Shown: in pieces, positions 50,875-58,705 of the stretch
How the letters are laid out: each line of letters opens with the position of its first letter
How positions within the stretch are numbered: the stretch's first letter is position 1
Position numbers and translations under genes: made by a program
DNA from: Rufibacter ruber
GTDB taxonomy: Bacteria > Bacteroidota > Bacteroidia > Cytophagales > Hymenobacteraceae
Direction of reading: 5' to 3'
Length of the DNA: 63,826 bases
Assembly (NCBI RefSeq): GCF_001647275.1
Contig: NZ_LRMM01000027.1
Span: 1-63,826 of the forward strand
Notes under the pieces: generated by a model
Told to the model about the DNA's origin: nothing
Databases searched by the model: none
What the model saw: the letters and a program-made list of their open reading frames with translations, nothing else

Positions 50875-52671
50875 CTACATTCTCTCCGGCACGGCAATGC
50901 CCAACAGCCCCATCATGCGCTTGATGGTTTGCGCCACTTGGCGGGAAAGCGCTATTCTAAAGCTCAGTTTCTGCGCGTTGGTTTCTTGAAAAATTGGTAC
51001 CTCAGTGTAGAAACGGTTGTAGGCTTTGGCCATGTCAAAGGCATACTGCGCAATAATGCTCGGTGCGAAGTTGCGGGCGGCATCGGCAATGGTGGCCTCG
51101 GCGTAGTTCAGGAGCACCAGCACCTCGCGCTCCGTCTCATGCAAATCGGTTACGCCTTCAAACGCCGAGGTCTCTGACTGAATCCCCATTTCGGCCGCTT
51201 TCCGCTGAATGGCGGCGATACGGGCGTGCGTGTACTGCACAAACGGACCGGTGTTGCCGTGGAACTCGATAGACTCCTCGGGGTTGAACAGCATGCGCTT
51301 CTTGGGGTCTACCTTGAGCAGGAAGTACTTGAGCGCGCCCATGGCGAGGGTGTGGTACAGTTGCTGCGCCTCCTCGGGGGTGAAGCCGTCAATCTTGCCC
51401 AGTTCATCGGTTTTTTGGCGGGCGGTGTCTATCATTTCCTGCACCAGCTCATCGGCGTCTACCACCGTTCCCTCGCGGGATTTCATCTTGCCGCTGGGCA
51501 GGTCCACCATGCCGTAAGAAAGGTGCACAATGCCATCGGCGTACGGTTTCTGCAGCTTTTTCAAGACTGCTTTCAGTACCTGGAAATGGTAATTCTGCTC
51601 ATCGGCCACCACGTACAGCGACTGGTCGTAGCCAAAGTCTTCGTACTTTAGTTCGGCGGTACCGAGGTCTTGGGTGATGTACACTGAGGTACCGTCTGCC
51701 CGGAGCAACAGTTTCTCGTCCAGACCTTCCTCCGTGAGGTCTACCCACACCGAACCGTCTGGCTTTTTGAAGAACACGCCTTTGGCGAGGCCTTCGTCTA
51801 CGCGGTCTTTGCCCAATAAATAGGTGTTTGACTCATAGTAGAACTTGTCAAAGTCAACGCCAATGTTTGTGTAGGTAGCATTGAAGCCGTCATACACCCA
51901 TCCGTTCATTTTCTGCCACAGGGCGATGGTTTCAGAATCGCCTTGCTCCCATTTCTGGAGCATTTCCTGGGCTTCCAGCATGAGCGGCGCCTGTTTTTTG
52001 GCTTGCTCTTTGTCAACGCCCTGCGCTACCAGCTGGTCAATCTCTGCTTTATAGGCTTTGTCAAACTCCACGTAGTACTTGCCCACCAGATGGTCGCCTT
52101 TGATACCCGCGCTTTCGGGCGTTTCGCCCTGTCCGAACTTCTCATAGGCAATCATGGACTTGCAAATGTGAATGCCGCGGTCGTTCACCAGGTTGGCTTT
52201 CACCACGTCATTGCCGGCGGCTTTCAGAATCTCGGCTACCGAATACCCCAAAAAGTTATTCCGCAGGTGACCCAGGTGCAGCGGTTTGTTCGTGTTGGGC
52301 GAAGAATATTCTACCACCACTTTCTGTTTCTGGCCTGTTTTTGCCAAATCAGCGCCAAACTGGCTTACCTGCTCAGCGAACAGCTGCAGCCACACGCTGT
52401 CTTTGATTTCAATGTTTAGGAAACCTTTCACTACGTTGTAGCCAGCCACCTGCGGCGCGTGCTGCACCAGAGAATCGCCCAGCGCCTGCCCTATCTGCTC
52501 GGGCCCTTTGCCCAAGGCTTTGGTGAACGGGAACGTGACAAACGTAAACGTGCCGGCAAATTCCTTGCGGGTAGGCTGCAGGTTGATTTGCTCAGCGGGA
52601 AAAGCGTGTTGGAAAGTATCTTGCAGCGCCTGGCTCAGCGCCTGGGCTATCTGTGCTTCTAATTGTTTCAT
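50875..52671 (-). CDS. argS: Arginyl-tRNA synthetase
   Basis: Class I synthetase of 598 residues that charges tRNA-Arg. The N-terminal domain is about 1-100; the catalytic core starts VVVEYSSPNTNKPLHLGHLR (about 118-137), where HLGH is the HIGH motif. SGKMKSREGTVV is the KMSKS-like segment; the C-terminal DALR anticodon domain ends KRMMGLLGIAVPERM. The linker before the core (about 105-117, GADLAKTGQKQK) is encoded by a palindromic unit inserted in frame. The reading frame is otherwise normal. Another palindromic unit follows the stop by one base. Confidence 0.97.
   Translation of the reverse strand: MKQLEAQIAQALSQALQDTFQHAFPAEQINLQPTRKEFAGTFTFVTFPFTKALGKGPEQIGQALGDSLVQHAPQVAGYNVVKGFLNIEIKDSVWLQLFAEQVSQFGADLAKTGQKQKVVVEYSSPNTNKPLHLGHLRNNFLGYSVAEILKAAGNDVVKANLVNDRGIHICKSMIAYEKFGQGETPESAGIKGDHLVGKYYVEFDKAYKAEIDQLVAQGVDKEQAKKQAPLMLEAQEMLQKWEQGDSETIALWQKMNGWVYDGFNATYTNIGVDFDKFYYESNTYLLGKDRVDEGLAKGVFFKKPDGSVWVDLTEEGLDEKLLLRADGTSVYITQDLGTAELKYEDFGYDQSLYVVADEQNYHFQVLKAVLKKLQKPYADGIVHLSYGMVDLPSGKMKSREGTVVDADELVQEMIDTARQKTDELGKIDGFTPEEAQQLYHTLAMGALKYFLLKVDPKKRMLFNPEESIEFHGNTGPFVQYTHARIAAIQRKAAEMGIQSETSAFEGVTDLHETEREVLVLLNYAEATIADAARNFAPSIIAQYAFDMAKAYNRFYTEVPIFQETNAQKLSFRIALSRQVAQTIKRMMGLLGIAVPERM
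52320..52362. repeat. Palindromic unit inside argS
   Basis: TTTCTGTTTCTGGCCTGTTT plus TT and TGCC loop; right half AAATCAGCGCCAAACTGG is diverged. It encodes about 13 residues in the argS linker without breaking the frame. Confidence 0.7.
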
Positions 52672-52706
52672 GGGTGCTTATGCGGTGGCCGTTGAAGAGG
52701 ATTGGT

Positions 52707-53654
52707 TCAGCCGGTCTTCAATGGCTGGGTAGTATGTTCTAGTATCTCGAAGGCGTTTTGCGCCATAATATTTTCCGCGTCTAGCGTAGGGTTGATTTCC
52801 ACCATTTCAAAGCACACCACCCTGGGGTCGCTCACCAGATGGTGGCACAGTTCCTTGGCTTGCTCCACGTTCAGCCCCACCTCTACCGGTGTGCCGGTGC
52901 CTTTGGAGAACTTGGAATCCAGGCTGTCCACGTCAAATGACACATAAATTAGGTCACAGTCTTTCAGGCGGTTCAGAGCTTCCTGAGCCACTTGCTCCAC
53001 CCCCTTGGCGATAACCTCCGGATAGGTGAAATTCTTGATGTTGTGCTTGTCAAAAAGGTAGACCTCGGGCTTCTCGTAGCTGCGGGTTACTATATAGACA
53101 ATGTGTTCGTGCCTGATCTTCGGCTCCTCGGTGCCTACCCGTTTCAGGGCTTCCCAGAAGAAAATGGTTTCAGGAGCCGGGTCGTTGACTTTGCAATCCA
53201 GGTTGTCTTCGCCCAGCGAGGCGGCCAGCGGCATGCCGTGCATGTTGCCAGAGGGCGTGGTGTACGGCGAGTGGATATCGGCGTGCGCGTCTACCCAAAT
53301 CACGCCCAACGTCTTGTCTGGGTGCGTGGCTTTGATACCGGCAATGGTTCCGCCTGCGTTAGAATGGTCCCCGGCCAGCACCAGCGGGAACATTCCCAGG
53401 TCAAAGGTTTGTTCTACTGTGTTGCTGATGCGCTTGTAGGTCTGCAGAATGCTGTCAATGTATTTGGCGTGCGGGAAGAGGTTTTTCTCAAACATGACGT
53501 CATTGAAGTTGGGTACTTCTACAGACGTGAACCGCTTGAAATAATCTGACCCTTTGTTGAGGCACGCAATCTTGAGGGCATCTACGCCCAGACTGGCGCC
53601 GCGCTTACCCGCCCCCAGCTCAGATTTAACTTCTATCAGTCTGATTTTTTTCAT
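52707..53654 (-). CDS. Arginase/agmatinase-family hydrolase, probably arginase
   Basis: Binuclear manganese ureohydrolase of 315 residues. GDHSNAGGTIAG (about 101-112), VDAHADIHSPYTTPSGNMHG (about 127-146) and SFDVDSLD carry the metal-binding His and Asp residues. The short SGNMHG loop after the second motif is arginase-like. It would split arginine to ornithine and urea. It lies 35 nt upstream of argS on the same strand and is divergent from arginine decarboxylase with 85 bp between them. So two arginine-consuming routes face each other here. Confidence 0.88.
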   Translation of the reverse strand: MKKIRLIEVKSELGAGKRGASLGVDALKIACLNKGSDYFKRFTSVEVPNFNDVMFEKNLFPHAKYIDSILQTYKRISNTVEQTFDLGMFPLVLAGDHSNAGGTIAGIKATHPDKTLGVIWVDAHADIHSPYTTPSGNMHGMPLAASLGEDNLDCKVNDPAPETIFFWEALKRVGTEEPKIRHEHIVYIVTRSYEKPEVYLFDKHNIKNFTYPEVIAKGVEQVAQEALNRLKDCDLIYVSFDVDSLDSKFSKGTGTPVEVGLNVEQAKELCHHLVSDPRVVCFEMVEINPTLDAENIMAQNAFEILEHTTQPLKTG

Positions 53655-53739
53655 GTGAAAGCGAACCTACTTTTTGCAAAGATGGTAAAATAGCAGGAAT
53701 ATTGCACGTTATCGGCTTTCGTAAAGCCACAACTCTCTA

Positions 53740-55140
53740 ATGGATAAATACACCGACCTTATACACCAAACCTTTGATTTCCCTACGGAGGAATTCACAG
53801 TTACCAACAACGAACTCTCTTTCAACGGCATTCCTATGATGGAGTTGGTGAAGCAGTACGGTACGCCGCTGCGCCTCACCTATCTGCCTAAGATCAGTTC
53901 CCAGATTCAGAAGGCCAAGATTCTTTTCAAGGAGTCTATGGAGAAGCTGAATTACCAGGGAACGTATACCTATTGCTACTGCACCAAGTCCAGCCACTTC
54001 TCTTTTGTGCTGGAAGAGGCGCTCAAGAACGACATTCATATTGAGACGTCTTCTTCCTTTGACATGCCCATCATCAGGGCGCTGTATGAGAAGGGCAAAG
54101 TAAACAAAGACGTGTTTGTGGTGTGCAACGGTTTTAAGCGGGAACTGTACCGCAACCATATCACCAGCATGATCAATGACGGTTTCAAGAACGTGACGCC
54201 GGTATTAGACCATCTGGGAGAAATTGAGCATTATGAGCAATTTGTAGAAGGCGAATGCCAGTTGGGCATCAGGCTGGCCTCAGATGAGGAGCCTAAGTTC
54301 CAATTCTACACCTCGCGCCTGGGCATTAACTACAATGACGTGGTAGGCTTGTATGAGAGCAAGATTAAGGACAACCCCAAGTTCAAGCTCAAGATGCTCC
54401 ATTATTTCATCAACACGGGCATCAAAGACACCTCTTACTATTGGTCAGAGTTGAGCCGCTTTGTGCACAAGTATTGCGAGATGAAGAAGCTGTGCCCAGA
54501 CCTGGACACCATTGACATTGGCGGCGGCTTCCCCATCAAGACCTCTATCCAGTTTGATTACAACTACCGGTACATGATTGAGGAGATTCTGCGCACCATT
54601 CAACGCATTTGCCGTGAAGAGGGTGTGGCAGAGCCGAATATCTTCACCGAGTTCGGGATTTACACCGTAGGCGAAAGCGGCGCGCACATCTACTCTATCT
54701 TAGATACCAAGCTGCAGAACGACAAGGAGCTCTGGTACATGATTGACGGCTCGTTCATCACCAACCTGCCAGACACCTGGGCCTTGAACCAGCGCTACAT
54801 TCTAATGGCTCTCAACCATTGGGATAAACCTTACCAGCGCCTGAACATTGGCGGGCTTACCTGTGACAGTCAGGATTACTACAACTCTGAGATGCACAGC
54901 TTCCAGGTGTTCCTGCCCAAGATCCAGAAAGAGCAGCAGGAGCCGCAGTACATTGGCTTCTTCCACACGGGGGCGTACCAGGAGAGTTTAAGCGGGTACG
55001 GCGGCATTAAGCATTGTTTAATCCCGTCACCCAAGCACGTGATTATTGACCGGGAGGCAGACGGAAGCTTAAAATCATGGGTATTTGCCGAAGAGCAGAA
55101 TGTAGAATCTATGCTTCAGATACTTGGGTATAAGGACTAG
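53740..55140 (+). CDS. Arginine decarboxylase, PLP-dependent
   Basis: Fold-type III decarboxylase of 466 residues that turns arginine into agmatine, the first step of polyamine synthesis by this route. TYCYCTKSSHFSFVLEEAL (about 69-87) contains the lysine that binds pyridoxal phosphate (K75). TIDIGGGFPIKTSIQ (about 261-275) is the glycine-rich phosphate loop, TEFGIYTVGESGAHIYSI follows, and GGLTCDSQDYY near the C-terminus holds the catalytic Cys-Asp motif. It is shorter than E. coli SpeA (about 650) and typical of Bacteroidota. Divergent from arginase; shared control is possible. Confidence 0.9.
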   Translation: MDKYTDLIHQTFDFPTEEFTVTNNELSFNGIPMMELVKQYGTPLRLTYLPKISSQIQKAKILFKESMEKLNYQGTYTYCYCTKSSHFSFVLEEALKNDIHIETSSSFDMPIIRALYEKGKVNKDVFVVCNGFKRELYRNHITSMINDGFKNVTPVLDHLGEIEHYEQFVEGECQLGIRLASDEEPKFQFYTSRLGINYNDVVGLYESKIKDNPKFKLKMLHYFINTGIKDTSYYWSELSRFVHKYCEMKKLCPDLDTIDIGGGFPIKTSIQFDYNYRYMIEEILRTIQRICREEGVAEPNIFTEFGIYTVGESGAHIYSILDTKLQNDKELWYMIDGSFITNLPDTWALNQRYILMALNHWDKPYQRLNIGGLTCDSQDYYNSEMHSFQVFLPKIQKEQQEPQYIGFFHTGAYQESLSGYGGIKHCLIPSPKHVIIDREADGSLKSWVFAEEQNVESMLQILGYKD

Positions 55141-55224
55141 AAAAAAATTACAGGAAAAGTATGCCAAAGCTGTCACAAAAAGTGTAGCTTTGGCGTACTA
55201 TACCCACATCTGTCATCCTTGTTT

Positions 55225-55389
55225 ATGAAAAACTTTTTACTTCTGGCCGCTATTGGCATGTTTGGCTTTGCGTCTTGCAAGTCTTCTACCTGCCCGGCAT
55301 ATGCTACTAAGCCTAGCCAAGCCACTGAAAAAACAGTACTGGTGAAAGCCAACCCTGAGATGCCCGCCGCCCACAACATCAACGGCTAA
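55225..55389 (+). CDS. Small lipoprotein
   Basis: Short open frame of 54 codons, too short for most automated calls but with strong signs of being real. MKNFLLLAAIGMFGFASCKS is a lipoprotein signal with lipobox FASC and the lipidated cysteine at residue 18. The mature peptide (SSTCPAYATKPSQATEK...) has one further cysteine and is unstructured. A good terminator follows at 55417. The function is unknown; similar small lipoproteins are common in this family by my recollection. Confidence 0.75.
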   Translation: MKNFLLLAAIGMFGFASCKSSTCPAYATKPSQATEKTVLVKANPEMPAAHNING

Positions 55390-55416
55390 GTATACTCAGA
55401 CATGACATCAATGAAG

Positions 55417-55443
55417 AACCGGGTTTGATTCCCGGTTTTTTGT
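55417..55443 (+). terminator. Terminator after the small lipoprotein
   Basis: AACCGGG TTTGATT CCCGGTT followed by TTTTGTTTT. Confidence 0.9.
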
Positions 55444-55490
55444 TTTATATCCATCCCTTGCGTCCTTGGGCCTTTGCGCCCAAAGCGGGT

Positions 55491-55530
55491 CTGTTTTGGG
55501 GCTGTTTTTCTGAAAACAAGCCAAAAACAG
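55491..55530. repeat. Palindromic unit
   Basis: CTGTTTTGGGGCTGTTTTTC, then GAAAACAAGCCAAAAACAG. Confidence 0.8.
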
Positions 55531-55716
55531 GAACCATGGAACCCCTGCGGGAATGTATGCTGCCGCTTTGCTGAAGGTCACAGCCTTTTTTCAGGCAAAA
55601 AAATATGCCCGCCAAAGTGGCTCCCTATTCCCCTTCCCAAGCTGAAATTCTATTATTCTATTTAAGCCCCCCCAGCATTGCCCCCGCTTTTTGGTTGGCT
55701 GCCGACAGGGGAATTC

Positions 55717-55756
55717 CTGTTTTGGGGCTGTTTTCCCAAAAACAAGCCGAAAACAG
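55717..55756. repeat. Palindromic unit
   Basis: CTGTTTTGGGGCTGTTTTCC, then AAAAACAAGCCGAAAACAG. It lies 21 bases after the HAD phosphatase stop. Confidence 0.8.
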
Positions 55757-55777
55757 CATTGGGTAGGAAAATTGGGA

Positions 55778-56305
55778 CTAGCTCAGTATCTCGCGGGTAG
55801 CCGACAGCAAATCTGCGGATTGGCGCTCATGGGTGCCCGCAGGCCACTCCCCAACCAAAATAGTACGCACGCCGCATTTCTGCCCCGCCTGCATATCACG
55901 CAGATGGTCCCCTACAAACCAGGACTGGGCGGGGTCAATCATATATTTAGCCATGGCTTTCTCCAGCATGAGGCTGTCTGGCTTGCGGCGAAGGGACTCA
56001 GAGAAAGTGGGGTGCCCAGGCGCCAGGTAAATGTCATCCAGCAGGTTTCCGGTGGCGGCCTGTAGTTTCTGGTGACACGCCAGCACATCTTCTTTGGTGT
56101 AAAGCCCTTTAACCACCCCCGCCTGGTTGGTGATCACAATCAGGAGATAGCCCGCTGCTTTTAACAGCTGCAGCGCCTCTGGCACGCCGGGAGCCACTTC
56201 AAAGTCTTCTAAGCGGTAGGTGTACTCGCCCCGCTCTACATTCAGCACTCCGTCACGGTCAAGAAAAACAGCTTTATTTAAAAGAGGCATTTGTGTCTGG
56301 TTCAT
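55778..56305 (-). CDS. HAD-IIIA histidinol/heptose-phosphate-type phosphatase
   Basis: Cytoplasmic HAD-superfamily phosphatase of 175 residues. FLDRDGVLNVE (about 14-24) is motif I with the nucleophilic Asp and partner Asp; VITNQAGVVKG is motif II; KPDSLM and WFVGDHLRDMQAG are motifs III/IV. In GmhB and HisB-N the loop before motif III has a zinc site with cysteines; here APGHPTFSESLRRKP has no cysteine. The substrate may be D-glycero-D-manno-heptose 1,7-bisphosphate or another sugar phosphate. It is monocistronic, convergent with the small lipoprotein gene. Confidence 0.82.
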   Translation of the reverse strand: MNQTQMPLLNKAVFLDRDGVLNVERGEYTYRLEDFEVAPGVPEALQLLKAAGYLLIVITNQAGVVKGLYTKEDVLACHQKLQAATGNLLDDIYLAPGHPTFSESLRRKPDSLMLEKAMAKYMIDPAQSWFVGDHLRDMQAGQKCGVRTILVGEWPAGTHERQSADLLSATREILS

Positions 56306-56347
56306 AGGTCAAAAGTAAGGAGAACTTCAGAAGCTTTCCATGAAAAC

Positions 56348-56387
56348 CTGTTTTTGGGCTATTTTCTCTAAAACAGCTTCAAAACAG
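56348..56387. repeat. Palindromic unit
   Basis: CTGTTTTTGGGCTATTTTCT, then AAAACAGCTTCAAAACAG. It lies between the divergent phosphatase and oxidase genes. Confidence 0.75.
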
Positions 56388-56434
56388 CAACCGGCTTCTT
56401 GCGTACCTATAGGCTCCATTGACGTGTATCCCCC

Positions 56435-57754
56435 ATGAAGGTAGCCATTATTGGTGCAGGTATCTCCGGTTTGGCATTGGCTTACTACCTCCAGAAGCTA
56501 GGCATACGCTATGACCTCTTTGAAAGCAGCTCTGAAGTGGGCGGCATGGTCAAAAGCAGGGCGCAGAGCGGTTACCAGCTGGAGCTGGGGCCGCATGCCC
56601 TCCAGATGAACGGGGAGCTGCAGGACCTGCTGCAGGAGCTTAAACTGGACTCCCAGATCATCTGGCCTGCCCAGGCAGCGCAGCAACGGTTCATTCTCAG
56701 GAATGGGAAATTCCACAGCATTCCCACTTCGCCCCTCAAACTGCTGCTGAACTCCTTTTTCTCGTGGCACACCAAGCTCCAGATCAGCCAGGAGGTGCAA
56801 AAGCCCCGGCAGGAGATCCCGGGGGAAACCGTGGGCCACTTTTTCCTGCGCCGTTTTGGGCAGGAGGTGGTAGACTATCTGGTACAGCCTTTGGTGGCGG
56901 GTGTTTACGGGGGTGACCCAGATACCCTGTTGCTGGAGAAAACGTTTCCGGCCATGAAAGAGCTGGAGCGCGCGCACGGGTCTGTCCTGAAGGGGTTAGT
57001 GAAGCAGCACAAAGGGGAACCCTCCCAGATTTTCACCCTGGCCCCTGGTTTGCAAGCCCTGCCCAACGCCATTGCCTCTAAACTGGTTTCCCTGCACCTG
57101 GACCATGAGGTGGAGATGATCCATAAGAACAGAGGGAAATTCTTCCTGAGCATACGCCATGACCAGGAAGGTCTCAGCGATGAGGAATATGACCTGGTGG
57201 TGCTGGCCCTGCCGGCCCACGCCGCGGCCGAACTGCTGGAGTACACCGCCCCCGGTCTGTCAGCCGCGCTGCAGAACGTGAACTATGCCCCGTTAACGGT
57301 GGTGCATACCGCCTACCGCAAGCAGAACGTAGGGTTTACGCTGAACGGTTTGGGCGCGCTGCACCCCGGCAAGGAAAACCCGGTGAGTACAGGAAGTATC
57401 TGGAGCAGCTCTGTCTTTCCTGCGGTATGCCCCGAAGGCGAGGTGTTGTTTTCATCATTTGTGCACAGCGGCCCCGCTTCTGCGGCACAGGTGCCGCAGA
57501 AGGTGCACCGGGAGCTCCAGCAGAACTACTCCATCTCAGGTAGCCCTTTGTTTCAGCACTGCCACGTCTGGCCTAAGGCGCTTCCGCAGCCAGACCAGTT
57601 TATACTTGATGTGCACCGCCTGGCCGAGGTACTGGAAGAGGAGCACCTCTTTGCCTGTGCCAACTGGGTGGCTGGCCCGGCCGTTCGTGACTGCATTGCA
57701 TTCGCCAAAAGTATAGCCCAGAAAATATATTCCAGACGGCCTTCCTTCCAATAA
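56435..57754 (+). CDS. Protoporphyrinogen oxidase (HemY type)
   Basis: FAD-dependent oxidase of 439 residues that makes protoporphyrin IX (or coproporphyrin III in some bacteria) in heme synthesis. KVAIIGAGISGLALAYYLQK (2-21) is the FAD-binding GxGxxG with ELGPHALQMN downstream. GEVLFSSFVHSGPAS and the C-terminal NWVAGPAVRDCIAFAKSIAQ complete the FAD site. The length is standard for PPO. No other heme genes are in the window. It is 24 nt upstream of the glycosyltransferase gene. Confidence 0.9.
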   Translation: MKVAIIGAGISGLALAYYLQKLGIRYDLFESSSEVGGMVKSRAQSGYQLELGPHALQMNGELQDLLQELKLDSQIIWPAQAAQQRFILRNGKFHSIPTSPLKLLLNSFFSWHTKLQISQEVQKPRQEIPGETVGHFFLRRFGQEVVDYLVQPLVAGVYGGDPDTLLLEKTFPAMKELERAHGSVLKGLVKQHKGEPSQIFTLAPGLQALPNAIASKLVSLHLDHEVEMIHKNRGKFFLSIRHDQEGLSDEEYDLVVLALPAHAAAELLEYTAPGLSAALQNVNYAPLTVVHTAYRKQNVGFTLNGLGALHPGKENPVSTGSIWSSSVFPAVCPEGEVLFSSFVHSGPASAAQVPQKVHRELQQNYSISGSPLFQHCHVWPKALPQPDQFILDVHRLAEVLEEEHLFACANWVAGPAVRDCIAFAKSIAQKIYSRRPSFQ

Positions 57755-57766
57755 AGCCAGAACGGC

Positions 57767-57774
57767 TATATTTG
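57767..57774 (+). promoter_or_regulatory. -7 box of the glycosyltransferase gene (leaderless arrangement)
   Basis: TATATTTG fits TAnnTTTG and lies exactly 4 nt before the ATG at 57779, inside the short gap after the oxidase gene. Confidence 0.55.
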
Positions 57775-57778
57775 GGGA

Positions 57779-58510
57779 ATGAAAGAATCGGTGGTGGTCA
57801 TCCCGACCTATAATGAAATAGAGAATATCCAGGCGATTATCCGCAAGGTCTTTTCGTTGCCACACCCTTTCCATGTCCTGATCATAGATGACAATTCACC
57901 AGACGGCACAGCTGAGGCCGTAGAGCGCCTGCAGGCTGAGTTTCCGGAGCAGCTGTTCCTGGAGCGGCGCAAGGGAAAGCTGGGACTGGGCACCGCCTAT
58001 ATTCACGGGTTCAAATATGCCCTGCGCAACGGTTACCGGTATATCTTTGAAATGGATGCTGATTTCTCCCACAACCCTGAGGACCTCCTGCACCTGTACC
58101 ACGCCTGCGCCATTGACGGGTATGACTTGGCCATTGGCAGCCGTTACAGCAACGGGGTCAACGTGGTGAACTGGCCTATGAGCCGGGTGCTGCTCTCTTA
58201 CTTTGCCAGCAAATACGTGCGGTTCATTACGGGTATGCCTATTCATGACGCCACTGCCGGTTTCAAGTGTTACAGAAGCCATGTACTGGAGACCATCAAC
58301 CTGGACCGCATCCGGTTTATTGGGTACGCCTTCCAGATTGAGATGAAGTTTCTCACTTATAAGTTTGGGTTTAAGATCAAAGAGGTGCCTATCATCTTTA
58401 CTGACCGTGCCAAAGGGCAGTCAAAAATGAGCAAAGGCATTATCAAGGAAGCCTTTCTGGGGGTGATTCAGATGAAGCTGAGCAGCATGTTCAGAAGCTT
58501 CTCCCGTTAA
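57779..58510 (+). CDS. Polyprenol-phosphate mannosyltransferase-like GT2 glycosyltransferase
   Basis: Family 2 glycosyltransferase of 243 residues. VVVIPTYNEIENIQAIIRKV (about 5-24) is the nucleotide-binding N-terminus; DDNSPDGTAEAVERL (about 40-54) and MDADFSHNPEDL (about 92-103) carry the metal-binding Asp residues. It has no membrane segments, as in the short dolichyl/polyprenyl-phosphate mannose synthases (DPM1 type). It would transfer a sugar from GDP-mannose, or a similar donor, to a lipid carrier. It has its own leaderless-type promoter despite the short gap after the oxidase gene. Confidence 0.88.
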   Translation: MKESVVVIPTYNEIENIQAIIRKVFSLPHPFHVLIIDDNSPDGTAEAVERLQAEFPEQLFLERRKGKLGLGTAYIHGFKYALRNGYRYIFEMDADFSHNPEDLLHLYHACAIDGYDLAIGSRYSNGVNVVNWPMSRVLLSYFASKYVRFITGMPIHDATAGFKCYRSHVLETINLDRIRFIGYAFQIEMKFLTYKFGFKIKEVPIIFTDRAKGQSKMSKGIIKEAFLGVIQMKLSSMFRSFSR

Positions 58511-58520
58511 AGGGCGGTTT

Positions 58521-58560
58521 CTGTTTTGGAGCTGTTTTTGTGAAAACAGGCCAAAAACAG
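58521..58560. repeat. Palindromic unit
   Basis: CTGTTTTGGAGCTGTTTTTG, then GAAAACAGGCCAAAAACAG; it starts 10 bases after the glycosyltransferase stop. Confidence 0.85.
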
Positions 58561-58705
58561 CCCACCTCGGCTTCTCTTCTGCTATGGTTTTGCCAGCCAG
58601 AAGCTGTATCTTTCGGTTTTGTAACCTAACGGCCCGCCCAACTCAACACCTGGGTTTAACTCACACCTTGTTCAGAGGGCGGGGCCGAAGTAAAACCGAA
58701 GACTT

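Noticed and set aside
50760-50897. Upstream extension of the glutathione peroxidase frame
   Set aside because: It is encoded by a palindromic unit; the lipoprotein signal at ATG 50759 is a far better start.
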